This document shows positions 43,522 to 53,267 of a stretch of DNA of 60,445 bases, one piece after another (the stretch's first letter is position 1; every line of letters starts with the position of its first letter). A program made the translations under genes and the position numbers. The notes under the pieces were generated by a model. The model saw only the letters and a program-made list of their open reading frames with translations. It ran no database searches and was not told the DNA's origin. The stretch is taken from the NCBI GenBank assembly GCA_024686215.1, contig JAIBDN010000008.1, positions 1 to 60,445 on the forward strand, written 5' to 3'. This DNA comes from Gammaproteobacteria bacterium. Lineage in GTDB: Bacteria > Pseudomonadota > Gammaproteobacteria > Pseudomonadales > Halieaceae.

Positions 43522-44483
43522 TGACAGATAAAGCAAAGCACGTTCTGGCGCTGTCCGGCGGCGTGGGCGGAACCAAGTTAGCGCTTGGCCTGGCCGATGA
43601 GCTCCCTGACGGGGAACTGCATATACTGGTCAATACCGGGGATGACTTCGAGCACCTGGGGCTGCATATCAGTCCGGATATCGATACGCTGCTGTACACC
43701 CTTGCGGGGCTAGCCAACCAGGAACTGGGTTGGGGTTTGGCCGATGAAAGCTGGAACACTATGGACTCCCTGGAGCGGCTCGGCGGTGAAACCTGGTTTC
43801 GACTGGGGGACAGGGATATGGCCACCCACCTATGGCGGCGCCAACAACTGTCCACCGGCGCCAGTATCTCCGAAGTAACCGCGCTGTTGGCCCAGCGCCT
43901 TGGTGTAACAGCGGCCGTATACCCGATGAGCGATGATGCGGTGCGTACCATGGTGCATACCGCTGCGGGTAACCTGGCCTTTCAACACTATTTTGTGCGT
44001 GATCAGTGCCGGCCCGCGGTAACGGGGTTCAGCTTTGAAGGTATTTCAGCGGCCCGGCCCAATCGCCAGGTCTTACGTCGCTTACAGGACCAGCGCGTGT
44101 CCCGTGTCATTATTTGCCCCTCTAACCCGTTTGTCAGCGTAGATCCTATACTGCAGGTGCCTGGTCTGTGGTTGGCACTGCGTGACAATCCGGCACCGGT
44201 GATACTGGTATCGCCCATTGTTGCCGGCAAGGCCCTCAAGGGGCCGGCGGCTAAAATGATGGCTGAACTCGGGGTGCCGGCGACCGCACTGGGTGTTGCC
44301 CAGCACTATTGCTCGCGTTATCCGGGGCTATTGGACTGTTTCGTGATTGATGACAGCGACGCTGAATTGGCGAACGAAATTGGTTCACTGGGGCTGCAAG
44401 TGGCGATCAGCTCCACCATCATGAAAAGCCGGGAAGACAAACAGCGCCTGGCGCGGTTTACGCTAGACATACTCGAGGAGTAG
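43521..44483 (+). CDS. cofD: 2-phospho-L-lactate (or PEP/3PG) transferase, CofD/FbiA
   Basis: A 320-residue transferase that joins the activated phospho-acid from CofC to FO, giving F420-0 or its dehydro or 3PG form. Family marks: LALSGGVGGTKLALGL at the N terminus (about 9-24), NTGDDFEHLGLHISPDIDTLLYTLAGL near 38-65, WFRLGDRDMATH near 94-105 and ICPSNPFVSVDPIL near 198-211. The ATG overlaps the cofE stop by one base (TAATG). The donor in this organism cannot be read from CofD alone. Confidence 0.94.
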   Translation: MTDKAKHVLALSGGVGGTKLALGLADELPDGELHILVNTGDDFEHLGLHISPDIDTLLYTLAGLANQELGWGLADESWNTMDSLERLGGETWFRLGDRDMATHLWRRQQLSTGASISEVTALLAQRLGVTAAVYPMSDDAVRTMVHTAAGNLAFQHYFVRDQCRPAVTGFSFEGISAARPNRQVLRRLQDQRVSRVIICPSNPFVSVDPILQVPGLWLALRDNPAPVILVSPIVAGKALKGPAAKMMAELGVPATALGVAQHYCSRYPGLLDCFVIDDSDAELANEIGSLGLQVAISSTIMKSREDKQRLARFTLDILEE

Positions 44484-44488
44484 GGAAG

Positions 44489-45214
44489 TTGGTACAAGCC
44501 TTGGTTCCACTTAAAGATCTGGTGCAGGCGAAAACCCGGCTGGCTGGCTTGTTGCGCCCGTCCGAACGCAGAGCCCTGGCACAGGCGATGGTGGAGGATG
44601 TGTTGTCCACACTGTGTCTGCACCCCGAGGTGGAACGTGTGACCCTGCTGTCTGATGATCCGGGTGCCGCCATGTTGGCGCAAAAATACGCTGCTGTGTT
44701 CATGTCTGAGAATAGCCTTGGGTGCACTGGCCTCAATCGGGTGGTAGCAGCTGCGACTCAAGAAATACTGGTGGACTCTGCACCGGAACTATTGGTTTTA
44801 CACGGTGACCTGCCGTTATTGGATGCGGATGATATCACCGCCGTACTGGCGCAGCGGCAGCGTCTGGGTGGTCTGGTGATCGGCTGTGACCGGCACCGTC
44901 GCGGTAGTAACTTACTGGCATTTGATCGCCGCAGCGTTCCACAATTTTGCTTTGGCACTGACAGTTGCCAGCGCCACCAGCAAGCCGCCAGTGAGTTGGG
45001 TATAGATTCCAGCGTAATATTGCGCCCGGGTATTGCCCTGGACGTGGATGAAGCGCTGGACATGGCTCAGCTGATGGCTTCTCTAAACAGGGCGGGGCAG
45101 CATAGCGCCGCGCTGCTGTATAAGACTGAACTGGGTTCTCGTATCGAGGTTGCCCTGAGTGCAATGGCACCAACAAGTGTGCAAGTGCATAAGGAACGTA
45201 TGACACATGAATGA
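44489..45214 (+). CDS. cofC: 2-phospho-L-lactate guanylyltransferase-type CofC/FbiD
   Basis: A 241-residue nucleotidyltransferase that activates a phospho-acid (2-phospho-L-lactate, PEP or 3-phosphoglycerate) with GTP. Start is TTG at 44489 (VPLKDLVQAKTRLAGLL at the N terminus, as in other CofC proteins) with GAGGAG about 9 bases upstream; no ATG is available near. Further marks are VTLLSDDPGAAMLAQ near 51-65, GLNRVVAAA near 79, LHGDLPLLDADDI near 97-109 and a GIALDVDEALDMAQL end region. It overlaps fbiC by 8 bases. Which phospho-acid is used is undetermined. Confidence 0.88.
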   Translation: MVQALVPLKDLVQAKTRLAGLLRPSERRALAQAMVEDVLSTLCLHPEVERVTLLSDDPGAAMLAQKYAAVFMSENSLGCTGLNRVVAAATQEILVDSAPELLVLHGDLPLLDADDITAVLAQRQRLGGLVIGCDRHRRGSNLLAFDRRSVPQFCFGTDSCQRHQQAASELGIDSSVILRPGIALDVDEALDMAQLMASLNRAGQHSAALLYKTELGSRIEVALSAMAPTSVQVHKERMTHE

Positions 45215-47723
45215 CGCACAGCCTATTTTGCAGCAGCTACAGGCCACTCGCTTAACCAGTGTCGAGCAGGCACTGGCGTTGGCAGATGTCGACGATACCG
45301 CGGCACTGTGCGCGCTGGCCGGGCAGTGGCGTGATAGCGCGCATCACAATGTGATTAGCTATTCGCGCAAGGTGTTTATCCCGCTTACTCATCTGTGCCG
45401 CGATGTCTGCCACTACTGCACCTTCGCCCGCACGCCGAAGAAGATCGAGCAGCCTTTCATGAGCGTAGAGCAAGTGCTGCAGCTGTGCCGGGAGGGTGCC
45501 AGCATGGGCTGTCAGGAAGCCCTGTTTACACTGGGAGAAAAGCCGGAGTTGCGCTACAGCGCGGCGCGTAAAGCCCTGGCTGAGATGGGCTTCGACAGCA
45601 CCCTGGACTATGTGCGCGAGGTGGCTTCACGAGTACTTGCAGAAACCGGCTTGTTACCGCATATCAATGCCGGATGTATGAACGCACAGGAAATAGCAGA
45701 CCTGCGCCAGGTCAGTGCGTCCATGGGTATTATGCTGGAATCCGCGTCGTCACGACTGGGTGAAAAAGGCATGCCACATTACGGGTCTCCGGATAAGGAC
45801 CCGCAGGTGCGCCTGCAAACCCTGGAACTGGCCGGTCAGGCGGCGGTACCGTTTACCTCTGGCATTCTCATTGGCATCGGCGAAACCCGCAGGGAGCGTA
45901 TTGAATCCCTGCTGGCTCTGCGTGAGGTTCACCAGCGCCATGGTCACTTGCAGGAAGTCATCGTGCAGAACTTCCGCGCCAAGCCCGGTACCCTGATGGC
46001 CGCTGCTCCGGAGCCGGATCTGGACGATCTGTTGTGGACTATCGCCGTGGCCCGTTTGGTGTTCGGTCCACAGATGAATATTCAGGCGCCACCTAACCTC
46101 AGTCCCGGGGTTTTGCCACAATTGATCGCCGCTGGCATCAATGACTGGGGAGGTGTTTCGCCACTGACGCCCGACCATGTCAACCCTGAGGCGCCCTGGC
46201 CACACCTTGAGCAGCTGGCTCGAGAGACCGCTGTTGCCGGTAAATTCCTGGAGCAGCGGTTGACGATTTACCCCGCATATGCCAGTGACAGCAGGCGCTG
46301 GCTGGATTCCGCTGTGCGCACCAGCGTATTGCGGCAAATGGACAGCGCGGGCTTTGCCCGGCGCGATCTCTGGTCACCCGGGGAGGACCAGCCGGTACCT
46401 GCAGTCGAGGCTTCGTTACTAAAGTTACAACCTGCTGCGCAAGACATATCCGCGGATATACGCGACATTGTGCAGCTCTGCCGCGAGGGTAAGGATCCCA
46501 GTGAGGAGCAGGTGACGCGGCTGTTCAATGCCAGGGGCAATGATTTCTCCCATGTTGTGCACGCGGCCGATGCACTGCGCGCCCAGGTAAATGGGGGCGC
46601 GGTGAGCTACGTGGTGAACCGCAACATTAATTACACCAATGTGTGCTACTTCAAGTGCCAGTTTTGCGCCTTTTCCAAGGGCAAAATGAGTGAGAACCTC
46701 AGAGGTAAGCCTTACGATATCAGCGCTGAGGATATAGCGCAGCGTTGCACCGAGGCGTGGCAGCGCGGTGCCACTGAGGTGTGTATGCAGGGCGGCATAC
46801 ACCCGGACTACACCGGGCAGACCTACCTGGATATTTTGCACACTGTACGCGCGGCGACCCCGGGTATGCATATCCACGCCTTTTCCCCGCTGGAGGTCTG
46901 GCAGGGGGCAGAAACCCTGGGTGTCGATATAGCAAGTTTCCTCAAACAGCTGCGCGCGGCGGGGCTTAACACGCTTCCCGGTACTGCCGCAGAAGTGTTA
47001 CACGACGATGTGCGCAAGGAGCTGTGTGCTGACAAGCTCACCACACAGCAATGGCTACAGGTGATGGAAACCGCACATGCTACAGGCTTCCGCACCACCG
47101 CTACCCTGATGTACGGACATATTGATCAGCCACAGCACTGGGCCAGTCATTTACTGCATATACGCCGTTTACAGCAGCGCACTGCAGGCTTTACCGAATT
47201 TGTGCCCTTGCCTTTCGTGCATATGGAGGCGCCCATGTATCTCAAGGGTAATGCCCGCCGTGGGCCAAGCTTCCGTGAGGCGGTATTGGTGCATGCTGTG
47301 GCGAGACTGGTGCTGCATGGTTTGATCGACAATATACAAACGTCCTGGGTGAAAATGGGTGTCGACGGTGTGGCCGCCTGTCTTGCTGCTGGTGCCAATG
47401 ATCTGGGCGGCACGCTGATGAATGAAAGTATCACTCGAGCCGCCGGGTCCGGCCATGGGCAGGAGTGGACGCCGGCATTCATGGAGACGCAGATACGCGG
47501 TCTCTCCCGGGAGCCGCGCATGCGCGACACCCTGTACCGGGACGCGCAGATAGAGCGGGTCCGCGCCGCATTCGCGGCACCGCAATTGATCCCCATACAA
47601 AGTGCCGGTGCCACCAAACAGCAACGCAGCAAACGACTGGCGCCAGTTGCCGTGGACCCTGCCAGCGCGCCGCTGGAAGATGTGCTGTATCAACGCGTGC
47701 TGCTCATGGCCGCCTGTAACTAG
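45207..47723 (+). CDS. fbiC: FO synthase, CofG-CofH fusion (FbiC)
   Basis: An 838-residue two-domain radical SAM enzyme that makes the deazaflavin chromophore FO from tyrosine and the flavin precursor 5-amino-6-ribitylamino uracil. The N-terminal CofG half has the iron-sulfur ligands CRDVCHYC (about 67-74); the C-terminal CofH half has CYFKCQFC (about 476-483) and HAFSPLEV later. A fused form is typical of bacteria, while methanogens usually keep two genes. About 20 residues follow the second domain, normal for the family. Last gene of the npdG-cofEDC-fbiC set; ung begins 8 bases later. Confidence 0.96.
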   Translation: MNDAQPILQQLQATRLTSVEQALALADVDDTAALCALAGQWRDSAHHNVISYSRKVFIPLTHLCRDVCHYCTFARTPKKIEQPFMSVEQVLQLCREGASMGCQEALFTLGEKPELRYSAARKALAEMGFDSTLDYVREVASRVLAETGLLPHINAGCMNAQEIADLRQVSASMGIMLESASSRLGEKGMPHYGSPDKDPQVRLQTLELAGQAAVPFTSGILIGIGETRRERIESLLALREVHQRHGHLQEVIVQNFRAKPGTLMAAAPEPDLDDLLWTIAVARLVFGPQMNIQAPPNLSPGVLPQLIAAGINDWGGVSPLTPDHVNPEAPWPHLEQLARETAVAGKFLEQRLTIYPAYASDSRRWLDSAVRTSVLRQMDSAGFARRDLWSPGEDQPVPAVEASLLKLQPAAQDISADIRDIVQLCREGKDPSEEQVTRLFNARGNDFSHVVHAADALRAQVNGGAVSYVVNRNINYTNVCYFKCQFCAFSKGKMSENLRGKPYDISAEDIAQRCTEAWQRGATEVCMQGGIHPDYTGQTYLDILHTVRAATPGMHIHAFSPLEVWQGAETLGVDIASFLKQLRAAGLNTLPGTAAEVLHDDVRKELCADKLTTQQWLQVMETAHATGFRTTATLMYGHIDQPQHWASHLLHIRRLQQRTAGFTEFVPLPFVHMEAPMYLKGNARRGPSFREAVLVHAVARLVLHGLIDNIQTSWVKMGVDGVAACLAAGANDLGGTLMNESITRAAGSGHGQEWTPAFMETQIRGLSREPRMRDTLYRDAQIERVRAAFAAPQLIPIQSAGATKQQRSKRLAPVAVDPASAPLEDVLYQRVLLMAACN

Positions 47724-47731
47724 CGTTGGTG

Positions 47732-48427
47732 ATGAATGGTGCAAGGGACATTGCGCTGGAGCCCAGTTGGTTGGCGCACCTGGCAGCGGAATTCGAGCAG
47801 GACTACATGCAGCAGTTGCGGGAATTTTTGCGTACTGAAAAGCAGGCGGGGAAGCGTATTTTCCCGGCGGGGGAGGAGTTGTTTAACGCCTTCACCCATA
47901 CGCCACTGGACAGGGTCAAGGTAGTGATATTGGGGCAGGACCCCTATCACGGCGAAGGGCAGGCCCATGGGCTGTGTTTTTCGGTTAAGCCCGGCGTCGC
48001 TGTACCGCCTTCATTGAGGAATATTTACAAGGAGCTCCACGCCGAACTGGGTTTTGTCATTCCCCGGCACGGGCACCTTACCGCCTGGGCCGATCAGGGG
48101 GTGCTATTGCTCAACAGCGTGCTCTCAGTGGAGTGTGCCCAGGCTGCTTCTCACCAGGGCAAAGGTTGGGAGACCTTCACCGATCGGGTGATTGATGTGG
48201 TCAACCGTGAGCGCGAAGGTGTGGTATTCATGCTGTGGGGCAGCTACGCCCAGCGTAAGGGCGCGATTATCGACCGCCAACGCCATTGCGTACTGCAGTC
48301 ACCGCATCCCTCACCGCTGAGTGCACACCGCGGGTTCTTCGGGTGCGGTCATTTCATCGCCGCCAATGAGTACCTTGCGGCCCGCGGAGACACGCCCGTA
48401 GATTGGCAACTGCCGGAATCGGCCTGA
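47732..48427 (+). CDS. ung: Uracil-DNA glycosylase
   Basis: A 231-residue UDG that excises uracil from DNA. Motif [15 protein letters not shown] contains the catalytic Asp, and motif [12 protein letters not shown] contains the catalytic His. I place the start at ATG 47732; GTG 47729 and TTG 47726 are in frame just before it. The gene is only 8 bases downstream of fbiC and could ride on the F420 transcript, although ung is a core gene. It is convergent with ygfZ, with two bases between the stops. Confidence 0.95.
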   Translation: MNGARDIALEPSWLAHLAAEFEQDYMQQLREFLRTEKQAGKRIFPAGEELFNAFTHTPLDRVKVVILGQDPYHGEGQAHGLCFSVKPGVAVPPSLRNIYKELHAELGFVIPRHGHLTAWADQGVLLLNSVLSVECAQAASHQGKGWETFTDRVIDVVNREREGVVFMLWGSYAQRKGAIIDRQRHCVLQSPHPSPLSAHRGFFGCGHFIAANEYLAARGDTPVDWQLPESA

Positions 48428-48429
48428 TG

Positions 48430-49419
48430 CTATTCTTCGCCTAAATCATAAGGCGGCGGGTTAAGCGCCAGTGTAGGCCCTTGCTCTGATCCCAGATGCA
48501 GACGCTCACTACTTTGGGACACAGCGGCAATGACCAGCGCACACAGCTTCCCGTCGCTGGTTTGTGCCGTATTGACCACGTTACCGACACTTTGCGTGCT
48601 GTTGCTGCCGTATACCGGCGTGCCAGCGGGCGCTAATTCCGGCAAAACTGCACAGTACAGTCGTCGCTTGGATTTGCCGCGGTAGTGCAGGCGGGCGACG
48701 ACTTCCTGCCCGGTGTAGCAGCCCTTATCGAAACTGATGTGGCCGGTAAGGTCATAGTTCAGCATCTGCGGTATAAATTCTTCAGTAGTGGCCGCCTCAA
48801 GTCTGCCGATGCCGGCGGCAATCTGCAGCGCCTGCCAATGCGCCTCACTCCCTTGTTGCATGGCCTGGCTAATGTCCTGTAGCGAAGTCGCGCTAAGCGA
48901 GGGATTGATAAAGCATTCGAATTGGGTGGCGTTCTCATCCACCTGTATCAATACGAAGCCCGGCCCGCTGCTGCAGGCGTACTGCCGCGTGGGTAGTTGG
49001 CCAAAGAGAGCGGCCAGGCTGGCGGCTGATTCGCTGCCCCAACACCCCAGGGTGAGCCAGTCATCGCGCTCCGGCTGCAGTTCCGCCTTGGAGAAAATAA
49101 TGTATTTGCCAAAGATGGTGGCGCTATGTGCTCGCAGATCGCTGCGCATACGCAGGGCGATGTGTTCTGGGCCCAGCTCGCACAACAGGAAGTCGCACAC
49201 CGTGCGGCCCTGAGGCGTGCAGTAAGCGCCAGGCAGGGCCTGTGTGCTATCGATTTTTCGCGTATCACAGGTCACTTGCCCCTGCAGGAACTTAAGGGCG
49301 TCTGGACCAATGATGTGGAGCAGGGCGTCCTGTTCCAGGGGGGCGTAATAATTGCTCAAGCTGATAGCCTCGAATATCGGGTAGCCAATAATAGGCCCTG
49401 AGTCGATCCCTGTCAGCAA
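48430..49419 (-). CDS. ygfZ: YgfZ/GcvT-family folate-binding Fe-S repair protein
   Basis: A tetrahydrofolate-binding protein that helps maintain certain Fe-S enzymes such as radical SAM proteins. The signature KGCYTGQEVVARLHYRGKSKRRL near the last third contains the essential Cys of KGCYxGQ. The frame stays open to ATG 49557, which would overlap the divergent sdhE gene; I suggest the in-frame TTG at 49419, giving 329 residues, close to the E. coli protein (326). That start is not certain. The ygfZ / sdhE-ygfX arrangement is conserved in gammaproteobacteria. Confidence 0.85.
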   Translation of the reverse strand: MLTGIDSGPIIGYPIFEAISLSNYYAPLEQDALLHIIGPDALKFLQGQVTCDTRKIDSTQALPGAYCTPQGRTVCDFLLCELGPEHIALRMRSDLRAHSATIFGKYIIFSKAELQPERDDWLTLGCWGSESAASLAALFGQLPTRQYACSSGPGFVLIQVDENATQFECFINPSLSATSLQDISQAMQQGSEAHWQALQIAAGIGRLEAATTEEFIPQMLNYDLTGHISFDKGCYTGQEVVARLHYRGKSKRRLYCAVLPELAPAGTPVYGSNSTQSVGNVVNTAQTSDGKLCALVIAAVSQSSERLHLGSEQGPTLALNPPPYDLGEE

Positions 49420-49504
49420 CCGTAAGGCGCACGGTGTGAGCCAGCGGCTGAAATTGACGCTATAATAGCCGCAATTGATGACCACTAAGGATGAATTTGC
49501 CGGC

Positions 49505-49771
49505 ATGATATCGGATGAAGAGTTAAATCGTATGCGCTGGGCTAGTCGGCGCGGCATGCTGGAGCTGGACCTGGTGCTGGAGCCTTTTGTGGCGGCGCGC
49601 TATGTTCACCTGGATGCATCCGAGCGAAAAGTGTTCCAGCAATTGATGTTGTGTGAGGACCAGGACCTGTTTTCCTGGTTTCTGCGCCGCGAACGGCCCG
49701 GGGATGAGGAGCTTGCCGCGCTTGTCAGCAAAATACTCGAATTCACCCGCGCTCCACCTGAGGCTCGCTAG
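49505..49771 (+). CDS. sdhE: Succinate dehydrogenase assembly factor SdhE
   Basis: A small protein that aids covalent FAD attachment to SdhA. The segment RMRWASRRGMLELDLVLEPF near 9-28 contains the conserved RRGxxELD motif, followed by LLFSWF-type residues (EDQDLFSWFLRRE). I choose ATG 49505, 88 residues, which equals the E. coli length; an upstream ATG at 49478 in frame has little leader after the -10-like TATAAT at 49461. AAGGA lies 13 bases before 49505. It overlaps the ygfX gene at its 3' end. Confidence 0.88.
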   Translation: MISDEELNRMRWASRRGMLELDLVLEPFVAARYVHLDASERKVFQQLMLCEDQDLFSWFLRRERPGDEELAALVSKILEFTRAPPEAR

Positions 49772-50147
49772 TTCAGGCCTGCGCCGTCGCCTGTTGTTAT
49801 TGCTCACGTCTGCGGCTTGCTGTGCCCTGTATTTGTTGTGGCAGCAGGGCTACTCCTGGCTGGCCTCTATTATATTGCCCCTTGTGGTTTGGTTAACCTG
49901 GGCACAGTGGCGGGATCGGTTGCAGGATGCGGTTCTTTGCTGGGATAGGGGTGAATGGAGCCTGCAATATTTGCAGCAAAAGCAGGTTATCGAAGTGTTA
50001 CCTGGCAGCACTTGCCTGCCCTGGGTGATCTATCTGGCGGGACGTGATGTAAGTTCAGGACGCCGCTGGCAAAGCTGGATTTTCAGTGATTGCGCAGATC
50101 GCGAGAACTTACGCAGACTGCGTGTCCGGCTCACCCTGGGCGGCTGA
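49704..50147 (+). CDS. ygfX: YgfX/CptA-like membrane protein
   Basis: A roughly 147-residue membrane protein resembling YgfX, once called CptA toxin, which is encoded after sdhE in many gammaproteobacteria. It starts with a basic [14 protein letters not shown] stretch, has two adjacent helices (about 30-65) and a cytoplasmic beta-rich domain with [14 protein letters not shown]. The start is uncertain: ATG 49704 or TTG 49722; both lie inside the sdhE gene in another frame, so overlap is 50 to 68 bases. Its tail overlaps the nadB tail by 39 bases. The toxin role of the family is disputed. Confidence 0.75.
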   Translation: MRSLPRLSAKYSNSPALHLRLASSGLRRRLLLLLTSAACCALYLLWQQGYSWLASIILPLVVWLTWAQWRDRLQDAVLCWDRGEWSLQYLQQKQVIEVLPGSTCLPWVIYLAGRDVSSGRRWQSWIFSDCADRENLRRLRVRLTLGG

Positions 50148-51731
50148 GGTCTGTGGGTACAGAATAGTGTCACGGGCTTCCGCCAGGAGATCCGGATAAT
50201 CCAGTGTGTAGTGCAGGCCGCGGCTCTCTTTGCGCGAAATAGCGCAGCGAATCATCAGCTCGGCCACCATTGCCAGGTTGCGTAACTCAAGCAAGTCATT
50301 GCTTACCTTGTAATTGCCGTAATATTCTGCGATTTCTGATTGCAATAGCTGCACTCTGTGCAGGGCCCGCTGCAGCCGTTTGTTGGTGCGCACGATACCC
50401 ACGTAGTCCCACATAAAGCGGCGCAATTCATCCCAATTGTGGGAGATGACCACATCCTCATCGGAATCTGTCACCTGGCTTTCGTCCCAGGCTGGCGCAT
50501 GATTTGGGGTGGCAATACGCTGCAGGTTTGCGGCAATATGTTGCGCCGCTGACTCCGCGTAGACAATGCATTCAAGGAGCGAGTTGCTGGCCATACGATT
50601 GGCGCCGTGCAGCCCGGTACTGGACGCTTCGCCAATGGCATAAAGGTTGTCCAGGTCGGTACAGCCATTGGTGTCGACGATAATACCGCCACAGGTGTAG
50701 TGGGCGGCCGGTACCACCGGGATAGGCTCGGCACTGATATCGATACCCAATTCTGCGCAACGGGACATGATGGTAGGGAAGTGCGTCTGCAAGAATTCCC
50801 GGGGTTGGTGGGAGATATCCAGGAAGACGCAATCAATACCCAGGCGTTTCATTTCATGATCTATGGCCCGGGCTACTACATCGCGTGGCGCCAGTTCGCC
50901 GCGAGGGTCAAAATGTTGCATGAAACGCTGGCCGTCGGGGAGCAGTAATTTACCGCCTTCACCGCGTATGGCCTCGGTGATCAGGAAGGACTTGGCTTTG
51001 GGGTGATACAGGCAGGTCGGATGGAACTGGTTGAATTCCAGATTGGCCACCCGGCAACCGGCCCTCCAGGCCATGGCGATGCCGTCGCCGCTGGCGCCAT
51101 CCGGGTTGCTGGTATACAAATACGCCTTGCTTGCCCCGCCAGTGGCCAACACCACGGTTCTGGCCTGGAACAGTTCGACGCGACCGCTGCGCTGGTTCAG
51201 GATGTAGGCGCCCTGGCAACGTTCATCATGTGTCACCAGGTCAACGGCCACACGGTGGGTAAAAATTTCAATATTATCGGCTGCCGAGGCTTGCTCGGTG
51301 AGAACTTCTGAAATCGCTCGACCGGTGCGGTCCGCCGCGTGAATAATACGGCGGTGACTGTGACCGCCTTCCATGGTCAGGTGGAACTCACGTTTTTTCT
51401 GCTGCGGCTGGTCTTCACGCAGGTCGAAATCCACGCCTTGTTCCACCAGCCATTCAACACAGTGCCGGCTGTTGCGTACGGTGAATTCTACAGCCTGTTC
51501 AGAGCACAGCCCGGCGCCGGCTTGCAGCGTGTCGGCCACGTGAGAGTCAACTGTGTCGCGGTTGTGCAGCACCGCAGCCATGCCCCCCTGAGCCCAGTAG
51601 GTGGAGCCCTGGTTAAGGTCGGCTTTTGACAACAGGGCGACACGGCAAGAGTCGGGCAGGTGCAGCGCGAGGCTCAGGCCCGCCGCGCCACTGCCAATTA
51701 TTAGCACATCATGAAAGTGACGAGTGTCCAT
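50109..51731 (-). CDS. nadB: L-aspartate oxidase
   Basis: A 540-residue FAD enzyme that oxidises L-aspartate to iminoaspartate, the first step of de novo NAD synthesis. N-terminal dinucleotide motif [15 protein letters not shown] (about 9-23), [11 protein letters not shown] near 40-50 and [15 protein letters not shown] near 128 match the family, as does the active-site region NQFHPTCLY and [17 protein letters not shown] near 375-391. It is adjacent and divergent to rpoE, the usual place in gammaproteobacteria. The ygfX gene end overlaps its end on the opposite strand. Confidence 0.96.
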   Translation of the reverse strand: MDTRHFHDVLIIGSGAAGLSLALHLPDSCRVALLSKADLNQGSTYWAQGGMAAVLHNRDTVDSHVADTLQAGAGLCSEQAVEFTVRNSRHCVEWLVEQGVDFDLREDQPQQKKREFHLTMEGGHSHRRIIHAADRTGRAISEVLTEQASAADNIEIFTHRVAVDLVTHDERCQGAYILNQRSGRVELFQARTVVLATGGASKAYLYTSNPDGASGDGIAMAWRAGCRVANLEFNQFHPTCLYHPKAKSFLITEAIRGEGGKLLLPDGQRFMQHFDPRGELAPRDVVARAIDHEMKRLGIDCVFLDISHQPREFLQTHFPTIMSRCAELGIDISAEPIPVVPAAHYTCGGIIVDTNGCTDLDNLYAIGEASSTGLHGANRMASNSLLECIVYAESAAQHIAANLQRIATPNHAPAWDESQVTDSDEDVVISHNWDELRRFMWDYVGIVRTNKRLQRALHRVQLLQSEIAEYYGNYKVSNDLLELRNLAMVAELMIRCAISRKESRGLHYTLDYPDLLAEARDTILYPQTSAAQGEPDTQSA

Positions 51732-51865
51732 TACGCTCTTCGCTTGCTGCTTCGGGAGGTGAAATATATGATGTGTGTCAAAGACTTAGTCGGTCTATCT
51801 GGTGGTTCACATCGCCAGTGCTGAGTATATACGAGCTGCCGGGACATAAGGAAACTCTGCTTTGG

Positions 51866-51893
51866 GGAACTTTATCAGAAAATGTAGCTCTTA
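51866..51893 (+). promoter_or_regulatory. Sigma-E-type promoter of the rpoE operon
   Basis: GGAACTT (51866-51872), 16 bases, then TCTTA (51889-51893) closely matches the RpoE/AlgU promoter consensus GGAACTT-N16-TCTGA. The transcript would begin near 51900 and leave a leader of about 107 bases before rpoE, so the sigma factor very likely drives its own operon. Confidence 0.85.
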
Positions 51894-52006
51894 CTACCGA
51901 ATGCAACAGGACATGAGCCAGACAATGGCCTCTGTTGTAGTTTGCTCGGATAGTTGTTCGGGTATCGCCAGGGCAGTAATGTCATGGACTAGGGAGGGGA
52001 CAGGAC

Positions 52007-52591
52007 GTGACAGCCGCTGAGACTGACCAGCAACTCGTGGTCAGGGTGCAGAAGGGTGATACGCGCGCGTTCGACATGTTGGTACTCAAGTACCAGCACA
52101 AGATTTTTGGTTTGATTAGTCGTTATGTGCACGATGCCGATGAGGTACAGGATGTCGCCCAGGAGGCGTTTATCAAGGCCTACAGGGCCCTGCCGAAGTT
52201 TCGCGGGGACAGTGCCTTTTATACCTGGCTATACCGTATTGCCATTAATACTGCTAAGAACCATTTGGTGTCGCGCTCGCGCAGGCCGCCAGGCTCGGAC
52301 GTGGATGTGGCAGATGCCGAGTATTACGAGGGCGGAGGTGCATTGCGGGATATCGAGACCCCGGAAAATGCCCTGTTCGGTGCTGAATTGAAAGACGTGG
52401 TAGAAAAGGCCATAAGTAATTTGCCGGATGATCTCAGGACAGCGGTAACTTTACGCGAATTTGATGGTCTCAGTTACGAAGACATTGCAGACATTATGGA
52501 TTGCCCCGTGGGTACCGTGCGTTCGCGGATATTTCGCGCCAGGGAAGCCATAGATACACAGGTCAGGGAGCAGCTTGACGGCGCTGCCTGA
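52007..52591 (+). CDS. rpoE: RNA polymerase extracytoplasmic stress sigma factor RpoE/AlgU
   Basis: A 194-residue ECF sigma factor closely resembling RpoE/AlgU. Region 2 reads RDADEVQDVAQEAFIKAYRALPKFRGDSAFYTWLYRIA-like; region 4 includes LREFDGLSYEDIADIMDCPVGTVRSRIFRAREAI. It starts with GTG at 52007, after AGGGAGGGG. It responds to envelope stress and is held by RseA. A sigma-E promoter sits upstream. rseA, rseB, rseC and mucD follow on the same strand. Confidence 0.97.
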   Translation: MTAAETDQQLVVRVQKGDTRAFDMLVLKYQHKIFGLISRYVHDADEVQDVAQEAFIKAYRALPKFRGDSAFYTWLYRIAINTAKNHLVSRSRRPPGSDVDVADAEYYEGGGALRDIETPENALFGAELKDVVEKAISNLPDDLRTAVTLREFDGLSYEDIADIMDCPVGTVRSRIFRAREAIDTQVREQLDGAA

Positions 52592-52667
52592 AACAGCAAG
52601 TTGGCCCCCATACGGGCTTGCAGGACATCAGATTAACAATCGTGCCAGGGCACGAAGGATGTAGAAA

Positions 52668-53267
52668 ATGAGTGAGAAAATGCGCGAATCCCTTTCCGCG
52701 CTGCTGGATAACGAAGCCAATGAGATGGAGCTGCAGCGAGTGCTGAAGCAGGTCGAGGGCGACGAGGAATTGCGTCTCACCTGGGCCCGTTACAACATGG
52801 CGCGTGATGCGCTTTCCGGCCATCAATTGAGCTCTTTGAATGTCGACATCTCTGCGCGGGTGCGGGATGCCATTGCCGCACAGGGCGCTACAGATGCTGT
52901 CGGACTGCGCCAGCGCCTGTTGCGCCCTGTCGCCAGCCTTGCGGTTGCGGCCTCGGTGGCCGCTACGGTGGTGATCGGTGGACAACAACTTGCGCAAATT
53001 GGTAGCGATCCCTATGGGCAGGGTGCACAAACAGTGGCAGCCAGCGCATCACCCGTGGGCCTGGTCAACAGCCTGGGCGCAACCACTGTACAGGCCAGCT
53101 ACGGCAACCAGTCTGTCCCGGTATTGCAGCCGGCCACACATACCGCTTATCGGGAGCTGGCGCGGCAGCGCATGCAGAAATATATGCAGGAACACGCAGA
53201 ACATGCGGCCCTGAATTCACCCCAGGGGCTGATTCCATTTGCCCGAGTAGCCGAGATTCGTGAGTAG
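52668..53267 (+). CDS. rseA: Anti-sigma-E factor RseA/MucA
   Basis: A 199-residue inner-membrane anti-sigma factor. The cytoplasmic domain (about 1-80) has SEKMRESLSALLDNEANEMEL and WARYNMARDALSG, the RpoE-binding parts of MucA/RseA. A single membrane helix lies near 87-105, then a periplasmic domain rich in Gln and Ala that RseB would bind. Stress proteolysis releases RpoE. It is 76 bases after rpoE and overlaps rseB by 8 bases. Confidence 0.93.
   Translation: MSEKMRESLSALLDNEANEMELQRVLKQVEGDEELRLTWARYNMARDALSGHQLSSLNVDISARVRDAIAAQGATDAVGLRQRLLRPVASLAVAASVAATVVIGGQQLAQIGSDPYGQGAQTVAASASPVGLVNSLGATTVQASYGNQSVPVLQPATHTAYRELARQRMQKYMQEHAEHAALNSPQGLIPFARVAEIRE

Noticed and set aside
49455..49466. 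TTGACG followed closely by TATAAT as a sigma-70 promoter for sdhE
   Set aside because: TTGACG and TATAAT are nearly adjacent rather than 16-18 bases apart, so they cannot form one promoter. Only a -10 element is plausible.
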